A stretch of 64,000 bases of DNA, taken from NCBI GenBank assembly GCA_963922205.1, contig CAWUHX010000020.1, positions 434,001 to 498,000 of the forward strand, read 5' to 3'. This DNA is from Romanomermis culicivorax (Eukaryota > Nematoda > Enoplea > Mermithida > Mermithidae). Below are positions 37,122 to 47,983 of the stretch, piece by piece. Every line of letters begins with the position of its first letter. Position 1 is the first letter of the stretch. A program made the position numbers and the translations under genes. Below the pieces are notes generated by a model. It worked only from the letters and a program-made list of their open reading frames with translations, made no database searches and was not told the DNA's origin.

Positions 37122-38278
37122 CATGTGTCATTGCAGAATTTACACAAAATAAGCTACCACATAGGAATTTGTTGGATTCAGTGCGATGCACTAGCTTGCC
37201 CAAAAAACATTCATAAAATACAATAATAAGCGAAAATGCATGGATTACATTTTTGTTCTATTGTTTACCATGCTATAATCATTTAGATCGAAACCTACAG
37301 TGAGTCCTGACGAGGGAACACTTCCAAATGTAAATTCTGGAATGGCATATGCTATGATGCATTCAAATAGAGTTATGCTGCAAAAACCATTCACCCCATA
37401 GGTCTTCTTTATACAGAAATTTTCATAAATGTGCAAAGCAATAGGAAGTTAGACCATACTTGATCTCATTTGATAGAACCAACTAATATCAAATTATTAC
37501 CATATGGGACAAAATACTGACTTTACATTGCTACACAGTTATGAACCTTTCGAATTTCACCGAAATTCAGAACTGCATATCTCAGACACTACTAGAAGTG
37601 GATGGTTGGTCATATGAAAATTATAGCAGTCCTCATACATGGACAGTATAGGAGTTCTGCTTGTAGTCAGCCAGGACAGGGGATGGAACAGAAATTTTTT
37701 TCATTCTCGATAATGAAAAGGAAAGTCTTCCAACATCCAAGCAGCATATCCTTCAGCTTTTATTAGTCAAATATGTTAAATTACTAGTTTATTAAAAAAT
37801 GCCTCGATGGGGCAGAAAAAAGAAGAATTACTTGCTTCGATAATTGCCAAGCTAGAAAAAGAAGTGGATCAGATTTTTGAGAACTCTGGTTAAAGTTGGA
37901 GAAAATTCCATTTCGTTACATTGAATTTTCATTTTTCCTCAAAAAACTTTCCATTCCATGTTCTGCAGCATCATGCATTTTGTCCTTCCCTGGCATCAAC
38001 TACAGCAAAATTTTTTTATTCAAATCTAAAGAAATAGTAAACAAATAGCATTCTAACTCCGGACTGATTCAAAATTCCTGCCTCTCAAACTAGCTGAAAA
38101 ATAGTGAGGGAGACATATTCTAGTCATTTTCAGAACTATAAAGAAATCTGGGATCGGATGCACTAACCCAACATTAGGATAATCACAACATCAAGATTAA
38201 ATTGATGATCCTGAGTTTGAGCTTATCGCAATGTCCAAATTATTCTCTTCCAGTGCACAAACAATACTCACTTCAGGA

Positions 38279-38708
38279 CATACATGTAATGGAGCCCTGA
38301 GGTCTGGGGAGAGGTCAGACGACTTTTTGGGCCAGGGTCAGTAACTACCAAAATTTGGGGGGGGGGTCACTCAAGGAAGAAAATCGATATTTTTCATGAA
38401 AAAAGTCCAGAAAATAGTTCAAAAATTAGTAATTTTTTTCTAAAAATACCCAAAAAATGTATTCATGGTGCGAAGTGCCCTGAAAATTCACATTTTTGAC
38501 CATTTTCTGTTCAAAAATTGACATTTTTCATCAAAAAATTGACATTTTTTAGTATTTTTCCGATTAAAGTATGGGGGTTTCTAGGACTACTATATGGCTA
38601 GCCATAGGATTGGAAAATCCTGGGGGGGCAGTCACCCAATGGCTAGCCATATGATCCACAATTTCTGGGGTGGGGTTCCCATAGCACTTCCCCCCAATTA
38701 TGTGTATG
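38279..38708. mobile_element. hAT-like MITE (CATACATG family) inside the Helitron-like element
   Basis: Begins CATACATGTAATGGAGCC and ends CCCCAATTATGTGTATG; flanked by CTTCAGGA on both sides (38271-38278, 38709-38716). The homologous place in the left Helitron-like copy (around 27510-27530) has one CTTCAGGA on - and no insertion, giving a direct empty site. Its interior resembles 49690-50010. Confidence 0.9.
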
Positions 38709-40084
38709 CTTCAGGATTAAATAATACTGAGGTTTAAGTTCGAGTTTGGGAATTGCAGACATTTTTATATGTATTTGCTTTACAGGTAAGAAAATTATGC
38801 CAAAATGTTAGTGAAACCCCACAGCTCGAGCTGGGGATAATCTGGACATTGAGCTCATTATAATTGTGATGACATTCAAATTATACCGAACTTGAGATCA
38901 AATCGAGTCACTTTTTTGTTCCAAATTATTTTGAGCTGAAGCTCAGACCCCTTAGTGCAACTGGACCTTGGTTACAGTCATTGGTCATCAATCTGCAAAT
39001 GGGAGAACATGGTAAAGCATACAAAAATTCTCCTGATTCAGCTGTGCCTATATTACAGGGAGTGCTAAATTCAGTACCCAGTTCTCTAGGACTCTACTTG
39101 CACTCCAGCTGCAACAGTTTAACTTTTTTGAAAACAGGATGACAGTGACAGGGATGGGTCAAATTGCTTCCTGTCTGCAATCCCACAAAAAAGCACTCTT
39201 CCTGAAAATTTCAGTTTAAAACCAAAGACTGAATGAGGCTATTTTGTTGACTAGTTAAATAGAAGAGAATAAATTTGTTTATAGCTTGTAATCAGTAGAA
39301 CTTACAGAGTGAATAATATACGATATGTTATATAAAATGAGTAAATTACATATGTTGCACAATCGATTTAGTTCTTGGAAGACTTTGTGTTGTAGCTTTT
39401 TTTCTAAAGAAGCTGAGTACGATTTTATGTGCCACTTTCCCACAGTTGATTCCTTTTGTTGACATCAAATTCGGTAAAAAAGTTCAACACAGTTGGAAGC
39501 ACACATAAGTGAGGGGGACATGAGTCTACAAACTATGCAAGGGTTTTAAACTGGAAAATATGTTATGGAAAAAAAATTTTTAGTCAAGTTTTTTAACTTT
39601 TGTGTCTCAAAAAACGCCAAAAAACTAAGGTCCACCCCTGTACCCACCTCGAAATTTCAGAGATGCACATGTTTGGTTGGAAAGTGTATTTATGCACTCA
39701 GCTGTAGAATATAATTTTTGAAAGACATGGAAAATTTCTTTGAGAAAGAATCTAAATCCAATATAAGGAAAGTGAATTTTCTCCAACTCTAACCACAAAA
39801 ATCTAGTCCACTTCTTTTTCTAGCTTGGCAACTATCCAAGCAAGCATATTCTTCTTTTTTCTGCCCTATCGGGGCATTTTTTAATAAACTAGTTCAGGTC
39901 TTTTTAGTAGGCCTCAACCATGCATTAAAATCTTCATAGAACCACATTGAAGTTTTAAATCTGGTCATCTTTCAATCAAAAAAACAGTAAAAAACTATCT
40001 TGAAGCTATGAATTCACACTTTTGGTAAAAGTAAAAGATGTGTAAACAGCATAGTATCTGAAAAATGTTGTGAACATAGAGAAA

Positions 40085-40870
40085 AGTGACCATATCTATT
40101 GAATTCTCCATAGTCATGAATCACTCAACCCAACAAATTGCAGAAATACCCTTGCTTACACACATGATCATTTTTTGTGTAAAGTGATGGCATCGATTGA
40201 ATTCCTCATGGTCAGAAACCTCTTCCCTCAAAAATCGCAGAAATGAATTTGTTTACACTCAATATACTTTTGTGTATAAAGTGATGACATTCATTGAATT
40301 CATGATGGTCAAAAACCCCTTCCAAAGAAATGTCACAGAAATATGCTTGTTTACCCTTCTGAAATAATTTTTTTGTGTCAAGTAAGACATCCATTTAATT
40401 CCCTGCAGTCAAAAACCCCTTCCACCAAAAAATCACGCAAATATGCTTGTTTACCTTGGGGATAATTTTTTGTGTAAAGTGATCACATTCATCAAATTCT
40501 CTGTATTCAAAAATCCCTTTCACAAAAATGTTAGGAAAATAGGCTTGGTTACGTCCAGGATAATTTTTTGTGCAAAGTGACCACAATCATTATTCCCCGT
40601 GATTGAAAACCCCTTTCACAATCATGAAAATATGCTTGTTTACGCCTGAGATAATTTTTTTTGTGTAAAGTGATGCATCTATTAAATTCCCCATAATCAA
40701 AAACTCCTTCTACCAAAAAATCATGAAAATATGTGTTAGTTTTTGTGTAAAGTGATTGCATTCATCAAACTGCACATAGTTGAAAACCTCCGATACAAAA
40801 AAGTGAAAATATGCTTATTTACACCTGGGTTAATTTTTTATGTGTAAAGTGACCAGATGTATTGAATCCC
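40085..40870 (-). repeat. minisatellite, ~97-bp unit, about 8 copies, inverted to the left array
   Basis: The CATTGAATTC-type landmark recurs at about 40095, 40192, 40290, 40388, 40488, 40587, 40678, 40760 and 40858. Units carry the same TTTACAC/GTGTAAAC hairpin as the array at 26040-26775. Confidence 0.85.
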
Positions 40871-42350
40871 CAATGGTCAAAAACCCTTACAGCCCAAAAA
40901 TCCCATTAAGACTACAGATTCAATTGAAATTGCAAAAAATTAGTAGTGCATTATACTGCAAAAATTATTTTTTGAAGCCCTAGGTATTACCTAAGAAAAT
41001 TCGGGAATTTGACATTTCCCAGGACTTCGGACCACCATATAATTGAATTGAGGCCATATTTAAAAAAAATGAAAAATCACATTTGAGATTGGCTGAAGTA
41101 TGAAGCTTGGATAGGCCTGTCAAAATGGGACTTAAGCTAGAAATAAAGAGAATGAAAGGACCTAATCAGCTACTCGCTAATTTACCTAATCAGGTGGAAA
41201 CCTTAGGTAGAAATAGTGTGCAACAGTTTAGTCAATCCCAATCTAAACAAATGATCAGCTGCTTTTGTTCTAAAGAACTGTGGGTGATCTGATAACTCCA
41301 TGAGCTCAGGTAACTTCCAATCAATGGGCAAAACTGAGAAGTCAAGCCCAGAATTGAGTTGTAAATGTAGACTTGCACGCAGGGTGGTTCTCCAGAAATC
41401 CAGGTCCTAACCTGCATTCCCTCCACTGCAAGAATATCAATAATTGTCCAGGCGAAGGACCTTGTATTTGGGTGAAATATCTCCATAAATATCAACCAAT
41501 AATAATGTAAAAATTGGCCAGTCAGGCTGCCGACTTTGTTCTTTAATAAAACAAACAAACATAGAATGACCAAGAACATAGACGAAGAGGCCTTTTATGG
41601 GCATCATCCATGCAAACCGGCATCTACACAAATTGTGTCGACTTTGGCTAATTTGCACAACCATGAGATAGACTGTGTCCATCCCCAACATGACACACTC
41701 ATTGTGAGGCATGGTGGGACTGAGGACCCTTAAAATGCATTTGTTGCATGTTTTTGGGGCCCCACCAAGCACTACTTGTAGATAGAGGCGAAATGACAAA
41801 AGGCATCACATAGTTTGCCCCTATGCCCAAAATGACGAAAAAAACTCGAAGGTTCTAGCTCGTACCATTTTGGATCTAGGGTGGGGGGGGACATAAAATT
41901 TGGGGGCCAAGTATATTATAGGTTGACACTATCGCACCACCTATGATTTGCTTAGGTAGCACTTTTTAAAGTTTTAATGTTACTTCTTTGAATGGATCAA
42001 AACCCCCTCCCCAAACCTTCCCCACGTGCATGTATGGCAGTCCTCAAGATGTTCTATGGAACTCTCGTTTTTGCCATTTGATGTGTATTGGTGGTTGCTG
42101 AGAGCGAGTATAGGCAAAGTTTACCAAGCTTATGCAAATCTCAGTGTAAAAAAGGTTCATGAACGGGTAGTGTAACATCACTCCATTTGCCGTTGGGAAA
42201 TCATTTGCAATTCAAGAATTTACACTTAGAAACGTTCCCTTGTGAAGCGTACCGGTCCATCGCGTACTCTACTGCTTGGCATTGATAAGACATTCCAGAG
42301 GAAATCAAATTACTTGCGAATCTTCTTATAACGTTATCGCACGGCGGTTC

Positions 42351-42902
42351 TATAGTCTGTGTTTTTCAAAATGCTTGTAACGGAAAAAGGATGAAAGTAA
42401 GTACGCATGCAGAATTTCGTGCCGAGATAATATCGTTGTTGACTGTATGTTTAGGAATCGATTAACCGGCGGCGGTAAACTGTGACTAAACTCTTAACTA
42501 AACTCGATAACTCTTTTCAAAATAATTTCCGTCCAGTGCGAGAAATGTCAAAAAAAAAATTCGGCATGGCTAAAAAAATATTTGCTGTGCGCAGAAAAAG
42601 CTCAGTAAATTGCCAGTGCTGAGGCGCGATGCGCCGGATTTTGAGATTTCAACTTCCCAAAGCACACCAATCACGATCTTGACTCATACATTTTTTCATT
42701 AAATGAGAACCATGTTCAAAATTTTTTCTCTCATTTCCAACTTTTTTCTCAACTAATAACCTTCCATTTCGTCAAATTTCAATTGCCGCGTTTTTCCTCG
42801 TAATACAGTCTAGTGTGCGCGTGCGCAGTAATTAAACGAGCAATGTGTACTTTATTTCATCTTTTTTTCGGTTACAAGCACTTCAAAAAAAAACAGACTA
42901 TA
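42351..42902. mobile_element. TA-flanked MITE (family A), long 552-bp variant
   Basis: Begins TATAGTCTGTGTTTTTCAAA and ends TTCAAAAAAAAACAGACTATA. It is about twice the usual length, either a longer relative or a copy with an insertion. Confidence 0.65.
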
Positions 42903-43208
42903 GGACAATTTGCCCCCAACACAATTCGCCCCTGGTATTATACTTACGCAGGTTTTAGATTCAAAAGCAACTCCATGATGCAATATATCTCCAAACATTT
43001 CCCGTATTAAGCAACCATATTGTGTGTGAAGCATAATGGAGATGAAGAGGTGATTTTTCACTTCGCCCTGCCTCCTCTGTTTTCCTTTTTACTCTTTTTA
43101 TACATTGTCTTTTTCCTTTTCGTTTTTCGTTGCATACAAATTTTCTTTTTCCAGCTTCATTTCCTGTAACTTTTGGGATCTATGGACAGCAATTAAGATT
43201 ATAACTAA

Positions 43209-43446
43209 AGGATCATTTATACATGCCTTTTTTGGCGGAACGGAACGGAAAGAAATCGACACAACGTTTCTGAACGAAAGGGAAATTTTCGTTCCGTTCG
43301 GTTCGGATGGGGGTTGCCGTCGGTCATTTTCTAGAAAATTGCAGTTTTTATCTCCGATCGGAAGTGGATTTTCAGGCTGAACGTTTCAAGCTGTTGGCGA
43401 TCGGTTCCGTTCCGTTCCGCCGAAAAAGGCAAGTATAGATGACCCT
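43209..43446. mobile_element. PIF/Harbinger-like MITE with TAA duplication
   Basis: Starts AGGATCATTTATACATGCC then a GGCGGAACGGAACGG block; ends inverted with CCGTTCCGTTCCGCC and GGCAAGTATAGATGACCCT. TAA on both sides (43206-43208, 43447-43449). 238 bp, non-coding. Confidence 0.8.
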
Positions 43447-43838
43447 TAAGATCACAATTATTCTACGTGTGACTCTATCGTGTTCTTTATCTTTTTTGTG
43501 ACAATTTTGCGGTGTACCAAAAACAAAAAAGAATAAAAATAGAAAAAACAGAAGAAAAATATAAAGGAAAAAATAAGAAAAGGAGAATGTTTAAAAAGTA
43601 ATCAAAAAATATAGAAGAAACTAAACAAGAAAGATGAAAGACAAAAAAGTGGAATACAAGAGAAAAAATTAAACGAAAAAAGGAACAAAAAACATAAAAA
43701 ACAAACGCAGATCGAAGAACATAAATGACTCGCAATTCTGCTTATGATATCCGTCTTACATATTAAAATTCTGCGTTAATTCTCCCGGGTATTCACGCCA
43801 TTAGACTAAAATTTGGCATGGTTTCTGGGGATTAGGAC

Positions 43839-44227
43839 CATACATGTACAGCATAGTAATTCTGCGGGGGTCAGCTAGGACAGGGGGTGGAATACAAATT
43901 TTTTTTTGTTCCTGATAACGAAAAAAGATCTTCGATAGGTCTTGTAATATCCAAGCAGCATATTCTTTATTTTATATTAGTCAGATATGGGAAATTATTT
44001 GCCTATACTACACTTTTTAAAGTTTTAATGTTACTTTTTTGGACTTCAAGTATGCTTTATTTAGAAAAATTGTTCAACTACACCATCATTCCTATTTTTA
44101 TGATGACTTTCTCTTCTCACTTGCTCACTTTTCCTTTGTCATCTTCTGGATCACTGCTGGGGTGGTCAAATCTGCTGGGGGTCAATCAAAGTCTGCTGGG
44201 GGTCAAACCCCCCCACCTGCATGTATG
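43839..44227. mobile_element. hAT-like MITE (CATACATG family), 389 bp
   Basis: Begins CATACATGTACAGCATAG and ends CCCACCTGCATGTATG, flanked by ATTAGGAC on both sides (43831-43838, 44228-44235). It contains the uninterrupted GAAATTATTTGC used to rebuild the Helitron target. A GCTGGGGGTCAA word is duplicated near its end. Confidence 0.9.
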
Positions 44228-44235
44228 ATTAGGAC

Positions 44236-45190
44236 ACCATCATTACAAACTTAAAAAATATGAATTTGCAGCCAGTGTTGAGATTTTCACACATTTTTGG
44301 TCGAAATTGATTATTTTTAATCAGATAAACTTTAGCTGCAAGCTTTCGTTTTGAACTCGAAGCCACGCATTTTATTAAAAGGGGAAAAATCACCGGCCAC
44401 TTCAATTCCAGAGAACTACTGCTCAAACGCCTGTATTGCTGACTGTACGAGTAAAAAAGGCTTATACTGACTTAGTACTAACTGCACCAGTAATAAAATC
44501 TTATATTTAAAGAAAGTTAAAGAAATTATTTGTGGACCTTTATTTGGAACACTGCTGTGGATCTTTTTCTTCTTGTACATAATACTTGCACTCTGCATGC
44601 AGAATTCATAAATAAACATGCTATTTCGGCGGGGAAAAATCTCTAGGTTTTGTATATGGATGTTAAGAAATGCTATTAAATAACTGCTAACAACCTAGTT
44701 TAATTATTTTTAAATCTAAATGTTTTAAATAAAAAAACAGTGAATTGGAGGCCAATTGTACGTATCTATCGTACGGCTTCCTCTACATACAGCATGCAGA
44801 AATTTGAAGAAACTTGACTAATCATGTTGAATCACCCTCTTCAAGAGAGAAATATTGATTTGTTCGTCACTGAAACTGTTCCATTTTTTATGAGTTTCTG
44901 TTGAACACATGACGTGGAATTTGGGATTTTAGCCCACAATAAAACCATTAGGCAGTATCAGTAAAAAATGCTTGAGCGATGTTTAAAGGCAGATTCATAC
45001 TTCGTCGGGCATCCAGCATCTGAAAAAAGTCTATTTTTAGATTTTTCATCCCGCAAATCGTCCGGCAATCTGTTACCGGATGACGTCATTTTTTTCCTTT
45101 TCTAATCTCGGTTGTTTTTTTTTAATTTTTAATCGTTTAATTTTTGATTGCTGAGTATTTTGTATGTTTTTTTTCGTTCTTGAAAGCATA
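44236..45190. other. AT-rich spacer
   Basis: No gene or clear repeat between the hAT-like MITE and the mariner element. It ends in the TA target base pair at 45189-45190. Confidence 0.4.
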
Positions 45191-46580
45191 TAACGGGTGT
45201 CCACTAAAAATCTGCACAACTTTTAAAACAAATTTTAATTTACAAACAATAAATAAAGAACTACAATAAATACACCATTCGAAAGCCTGAGAAAAACTGA
45301 ACAAACAAAAATCACGAACCACTTTCAATCACACCATTGTAACGAATTAAATTAATCCTTTTTCGAGTACTAGCGCATAAACGTTGTACAACATTTTGGT
45401 CACATTTACTTATACAATATTTAATACATTTGATTAATTGATTTAAATTTTTAGCTTGCCATCCCTTGGCGAGGATTTTAAATAAGGATTTTAAAGGTTT
45501 TTAAGGATTTTAAAGGATTTTTGGATTTTAAATTTTTTTAAAAGGATTTTAAATAAGACCAAAAATCTTCAATAACTCGAATTTCTGGAACATTGGCTGG
45601 ATTAAAATATTTATCGACAAAAGTGATGTTTTCGGCCTTTAAATGTTCCACGACTATTTTGGCATGATGGGAACTAGCCTGATCCAGCCAAAACACGTAA
45701 TCACCATCTATGTAATTCTGTCGTATGTAAGGAATGAGTTGGCATTTAATGCACTCGTTTAAATATCTTTCAGCATTGATGGCATAGCCTGATTTACGAA
45801 TAAACGACTGGCTTATTCCCCTTGGTCTGATAGCCAACCAGACTAGTACCTTTTGTTTGAATTTGGCTTTTTTTGTATATTTCATGGATGCTGGGGTTGA
45901 AGAAATGTCGTTGGTATAAAATTCACTGTTTCCATTGATACTTGAGTGGGTACAGGTGAAATACGACTCGTCATCCAAAATAAATTGACGGGTGCCAAAT
46001 TTGCGAATCAGCCGTCCACACTTCGTTTTTGCCAATTTTATTTGAACGTTAGATCGAGATGGAATAACTAATTTCTTTCGGTATTTCAAATTTAGCTTAT
46101 TTTTGACAATTTTTTGAGCGTAAGACTTGCTGATTCCAAACCTGCGGGCGCATTGACGAATTGACGTCGAGTCTTTGCCATTAATCATAACGTTCAAGCG
46201 TTTAACTTTTGGTTTTGGCATTAATACAGCTTTTCGACCGGATCCAGAAATTCGAATCGCACCCTGGCCGTTTGAGAAGCATTGGAGAATATTATAAATT
46301 GTTTGCTTTGAAGATCCTTCTTCTTTAAAATGTTTGACGGTGAAAGATTTGGGCTTATCAGAATGAGTATTATAGAAGTTGTACACACGTAAATGAAGAC
46401 TATCTTCAGATGAACTCATGTTGAATGGGACAATTAAAAGATCAATTAATAAAACAAACACTAGCTTGTAGAGAATTTTTCGCGCTATCTATTCATATAA
46501 AAAACACTGTATGCAATTTACAACGAAAACAAAAAATTTACAGCGAAAAAGTTGTGCAGATTTTTAGTGGACACCCGTTA
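45191..46580 (-). mobile_element. Tc1/mariner-superfamily transposon, DD37E type, 1390 bp
   Basis: Perfect 34-bp terminal inverted repeats, starting TAACGGGTGTCCACTAAAAA at 45191 and its inverse ending at 46580, with TA on both sides (45189-45190, 46581-46582). One transposase gene is read on -. Perfect repeats suggest fairly recent activity. Confidence 0.96.
45538..46419 (-). CDS. Tc1/mariner-type transposase, C-terminus disrupted
   Basis: Cuts and pastes the element at TA sites in the nucleus. From the ATG at 46419 (MSSSEDSLHLRVYNF; an upstream in-frame ATG at 46461 is less likely) the frame has about 293 residues. An N-terminal helix-turn-helix pair (KHFKEEGSSKQTIYNIL, then SIRQCARRFGISKSYAQKIV) comes first. 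The catalytic domain follows: first Asp in ILDDESYF, second in VFWLDQASSHH, Glu in RVIEDFW. There are 95 residues between the Asps and 37 between Asp and Glu, the DD37E spacing. The frame stops at 45538, in a run of imperfect GGATTTTAAA-like repeats (45477-45550). Beyond it, at about 45300-45470, a shifted frame reads as the expected C-terminal tail (Lys/Arg-rich). Repeat slippage therefore seems to have broken the end of an otherwise intact gene. Confidence 0.9.
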   Translation of the reverse strand: MSSSEDSLHLRVYNFYNTHSDKPKSFTVKHFKEEGSSKQTIYNILQCFSNGQGAIRISGSGRKAVLMPKPKVKRLNVMINGKDSTSIRQCARRFGISKSYAQKIVKNKLNLKYRKKLVIPSRSNVQIKLAKTKCGRLIRKFGTRQFILDDESYFTCTHSSINGNSEFYTNDISSTPASMKYTKKAKFKQKVLVWLAIRPRGISQSFIRKSGYAINAERYLNECIKCQLIPYIRQNYIDGDYVFWLDQASSHHAKIVVEHLKAENITFVDKYFNPANVPEIRVIEDFWSYLKSF

Positions 46581-46582
46581 TA

Positions 46583-47983
46583 TGTGCAGGGTAGTCATAT
46601 AAAGACTTTTTTCTAGGCATGATTATAGTTTAGTCATATATTATTATACGCCTATGGAAGACTGACAAATTTCTCTTCAATAAACAGTACAAAATTGCCA
46701 GATCAAGCATGTTTTCTTCGTCTGACATCGTAATAATTACGAGTAGACCTGGAAAATAATATTATATATATTTTCCATACACAATTTCTCCTGAAACAAA
46801 ATATTGCACAGATTTCCAAGTATTTTAAGATAGTAAAAGCAAGAATAAATTGTCATCCGGCATTTCTGGCGCCGGAAGAAGTATGAATTGCCATCCCATA
46901 AGTATGAATCCGCCTTAAGACATGCACACGACAAATAGAAATACGTTTTAGTCAATTCGATTTGAAACAAAATAGTCGGCTAAACTTGCAACGTAGATCC
47001 ATTTTTTCCACATTCGAATCTCACAGGGGATATAGATCTGTATTGGATCCACAAATTTAAAATAAAAAATGTAATATTTTCATTATTTGGAGCTATGGTT
47101 TCCTTTTAAAAAATGCGTCACATAAAGTGGAGCAATGCCCACAGTTATCACCTCATTCTCCGGCTAAATATCCTTTTGCGCTCCAAGTCTGATTTACAAG
47201 AACGACCATAGTAAAACTTTTATTATATGAATCGTGTTTCCGGAGAAAACGTAATCTTTGCGTACCATATAAACAGATATGAGATTATAAGCGGAACAAT
47301 ATGAACACTATACTAATTTGAGCTCAAACACTATTTACATGAATCACAATGATAATTATTCATGGCTAATCTACCACGTATCTTCCAGCAATATGGAGAA
47401 AACCCTTTCCAGCTACGAAGCAAACAAGGCCAAAAAATAGGACGCGTGATTAACAAGTTCTAATTGTGCAATGTGGTCATGGTTTCTATAAACATAATAA
47501 ATCATCAGATTTTTCGCAAACAAATTTTCCCGAAAATGAAATCCTTTAATGATAAAAACGGTGAAGGCAAGAGCGGCAAAACACGTAAAAATAGGAAAAA
47601 TGACGCCCTCTAGTTATGTTACGAAAGTTTACCGCCAACTGGCCCGCAGCGACTTGATCGAAAATGAGCAACACATCTAAAGAAAAACAGCCAGCTTCGA
47701 TAATCAGCAAAAAATCATTTTCTAATAAGGGGACAATACGCAAGATGCATAATTTGTTTGAACGAAAATATAAAAATTCAGTATACTCCAAAAATGGTTG
47801 ACCGATTCATCAAACCAGGACGGCTGCGCTCACATACTTTTTAAACAGTTTGCCTCACCATACGGCCCGAACATAGAAAAAACAGAGAAATGTGTTCCTA
47901 CTCTGATTTTTAATGCCTATTTAAATGACTTGACAACCAAACCATACATATAACGGAGGTTCGAGGTCCGAGAAAGTCAATAG
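46583..47983. other. intergenic region with one small K-rich frame
   Basis: No recognised gene. A 45-codon frame at 47664-47801 is listed separately. Confidence 0.4.
47664..47801 (+). CDS. possible small exon or ORF, 45 codons, unknown
   Basis: Starts ATGAGCAACACATC and reads MSNTSKEKQPASIISKKSF onward, Lys/Ser-rich, to a TGA. The local sequence is less AT-rich and more codon-like than its surroundings. It could be a first exon, since a GTATAC donor-like site lies near the end, or chance. No family recognised. Confidence 0.2.
   Translation: MSNTSKEKQPASIISKKSFSNKGTIRKMHNLFERKYKNSVYSKNG

Larger units (their letters stand above)
37784..41946 (-). mobile_element. Helitron-like element, complete ends, 4163 bp
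   Basis: On - it begins TCATAGGTGG (41946) and ends CTAG (37787-37784), preceded by the hairpin TGCCCCATCGAGGCA. It sits between A (37783) and T (41947) with no target duplication. TC start, hairpin, CTRR end and A|T target together define a Helitron. It contains a 97-bp minisatellite (40085-40870), an opposite-facing 3' terminus at 39889-39892, a 430-bp hAT-like MITE (38279-38708) and about 640 bp of further insertion (about 38803-39445). The 5' part (40986-41946) holds short unrecognised frames, possibly captured DNA. No Rep/helicase is present, so it is non-autonomous. Confidence 0.85.
37634..42036 (+). mobile_element. hAT-like MITE (CATACATG family) split by a Helitron-like insertion
   Basis: The two halves are 37634-37783 and 41947-42036. 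The left half starts CATACATGGACAGTATAGG; the right half ends CACGTGCATGTATG. GCAGTCCT occurs on both outer sides (37626-37633 and 42037-42044), an 8-bp target duplication as made by hAT transposases. The interrupting sequence lies between AAATTA and TTTGC; sister copies at 43839 and 62289 read GAAATTATTTGC without a break. Confidence 0.85.
42045..43838. other. repeat-rich spacer
   Basis: Holds a long family-A MITE (42351-42902) and a PIF-like MITE (43209-43446). No gene is recognised; low-complexity A/T runs near 43480-43740 give meaningless frames. Confidence 0.45.

Noticed and set aside
25950-40985. A single 15-kb foldback transposon
   Set aside because: The right arm alone has complete Helitron borders inside an interrupted MITE, and the left arm lacks the matching 5' part. 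Two separate Helitron-like copies explain the data better.
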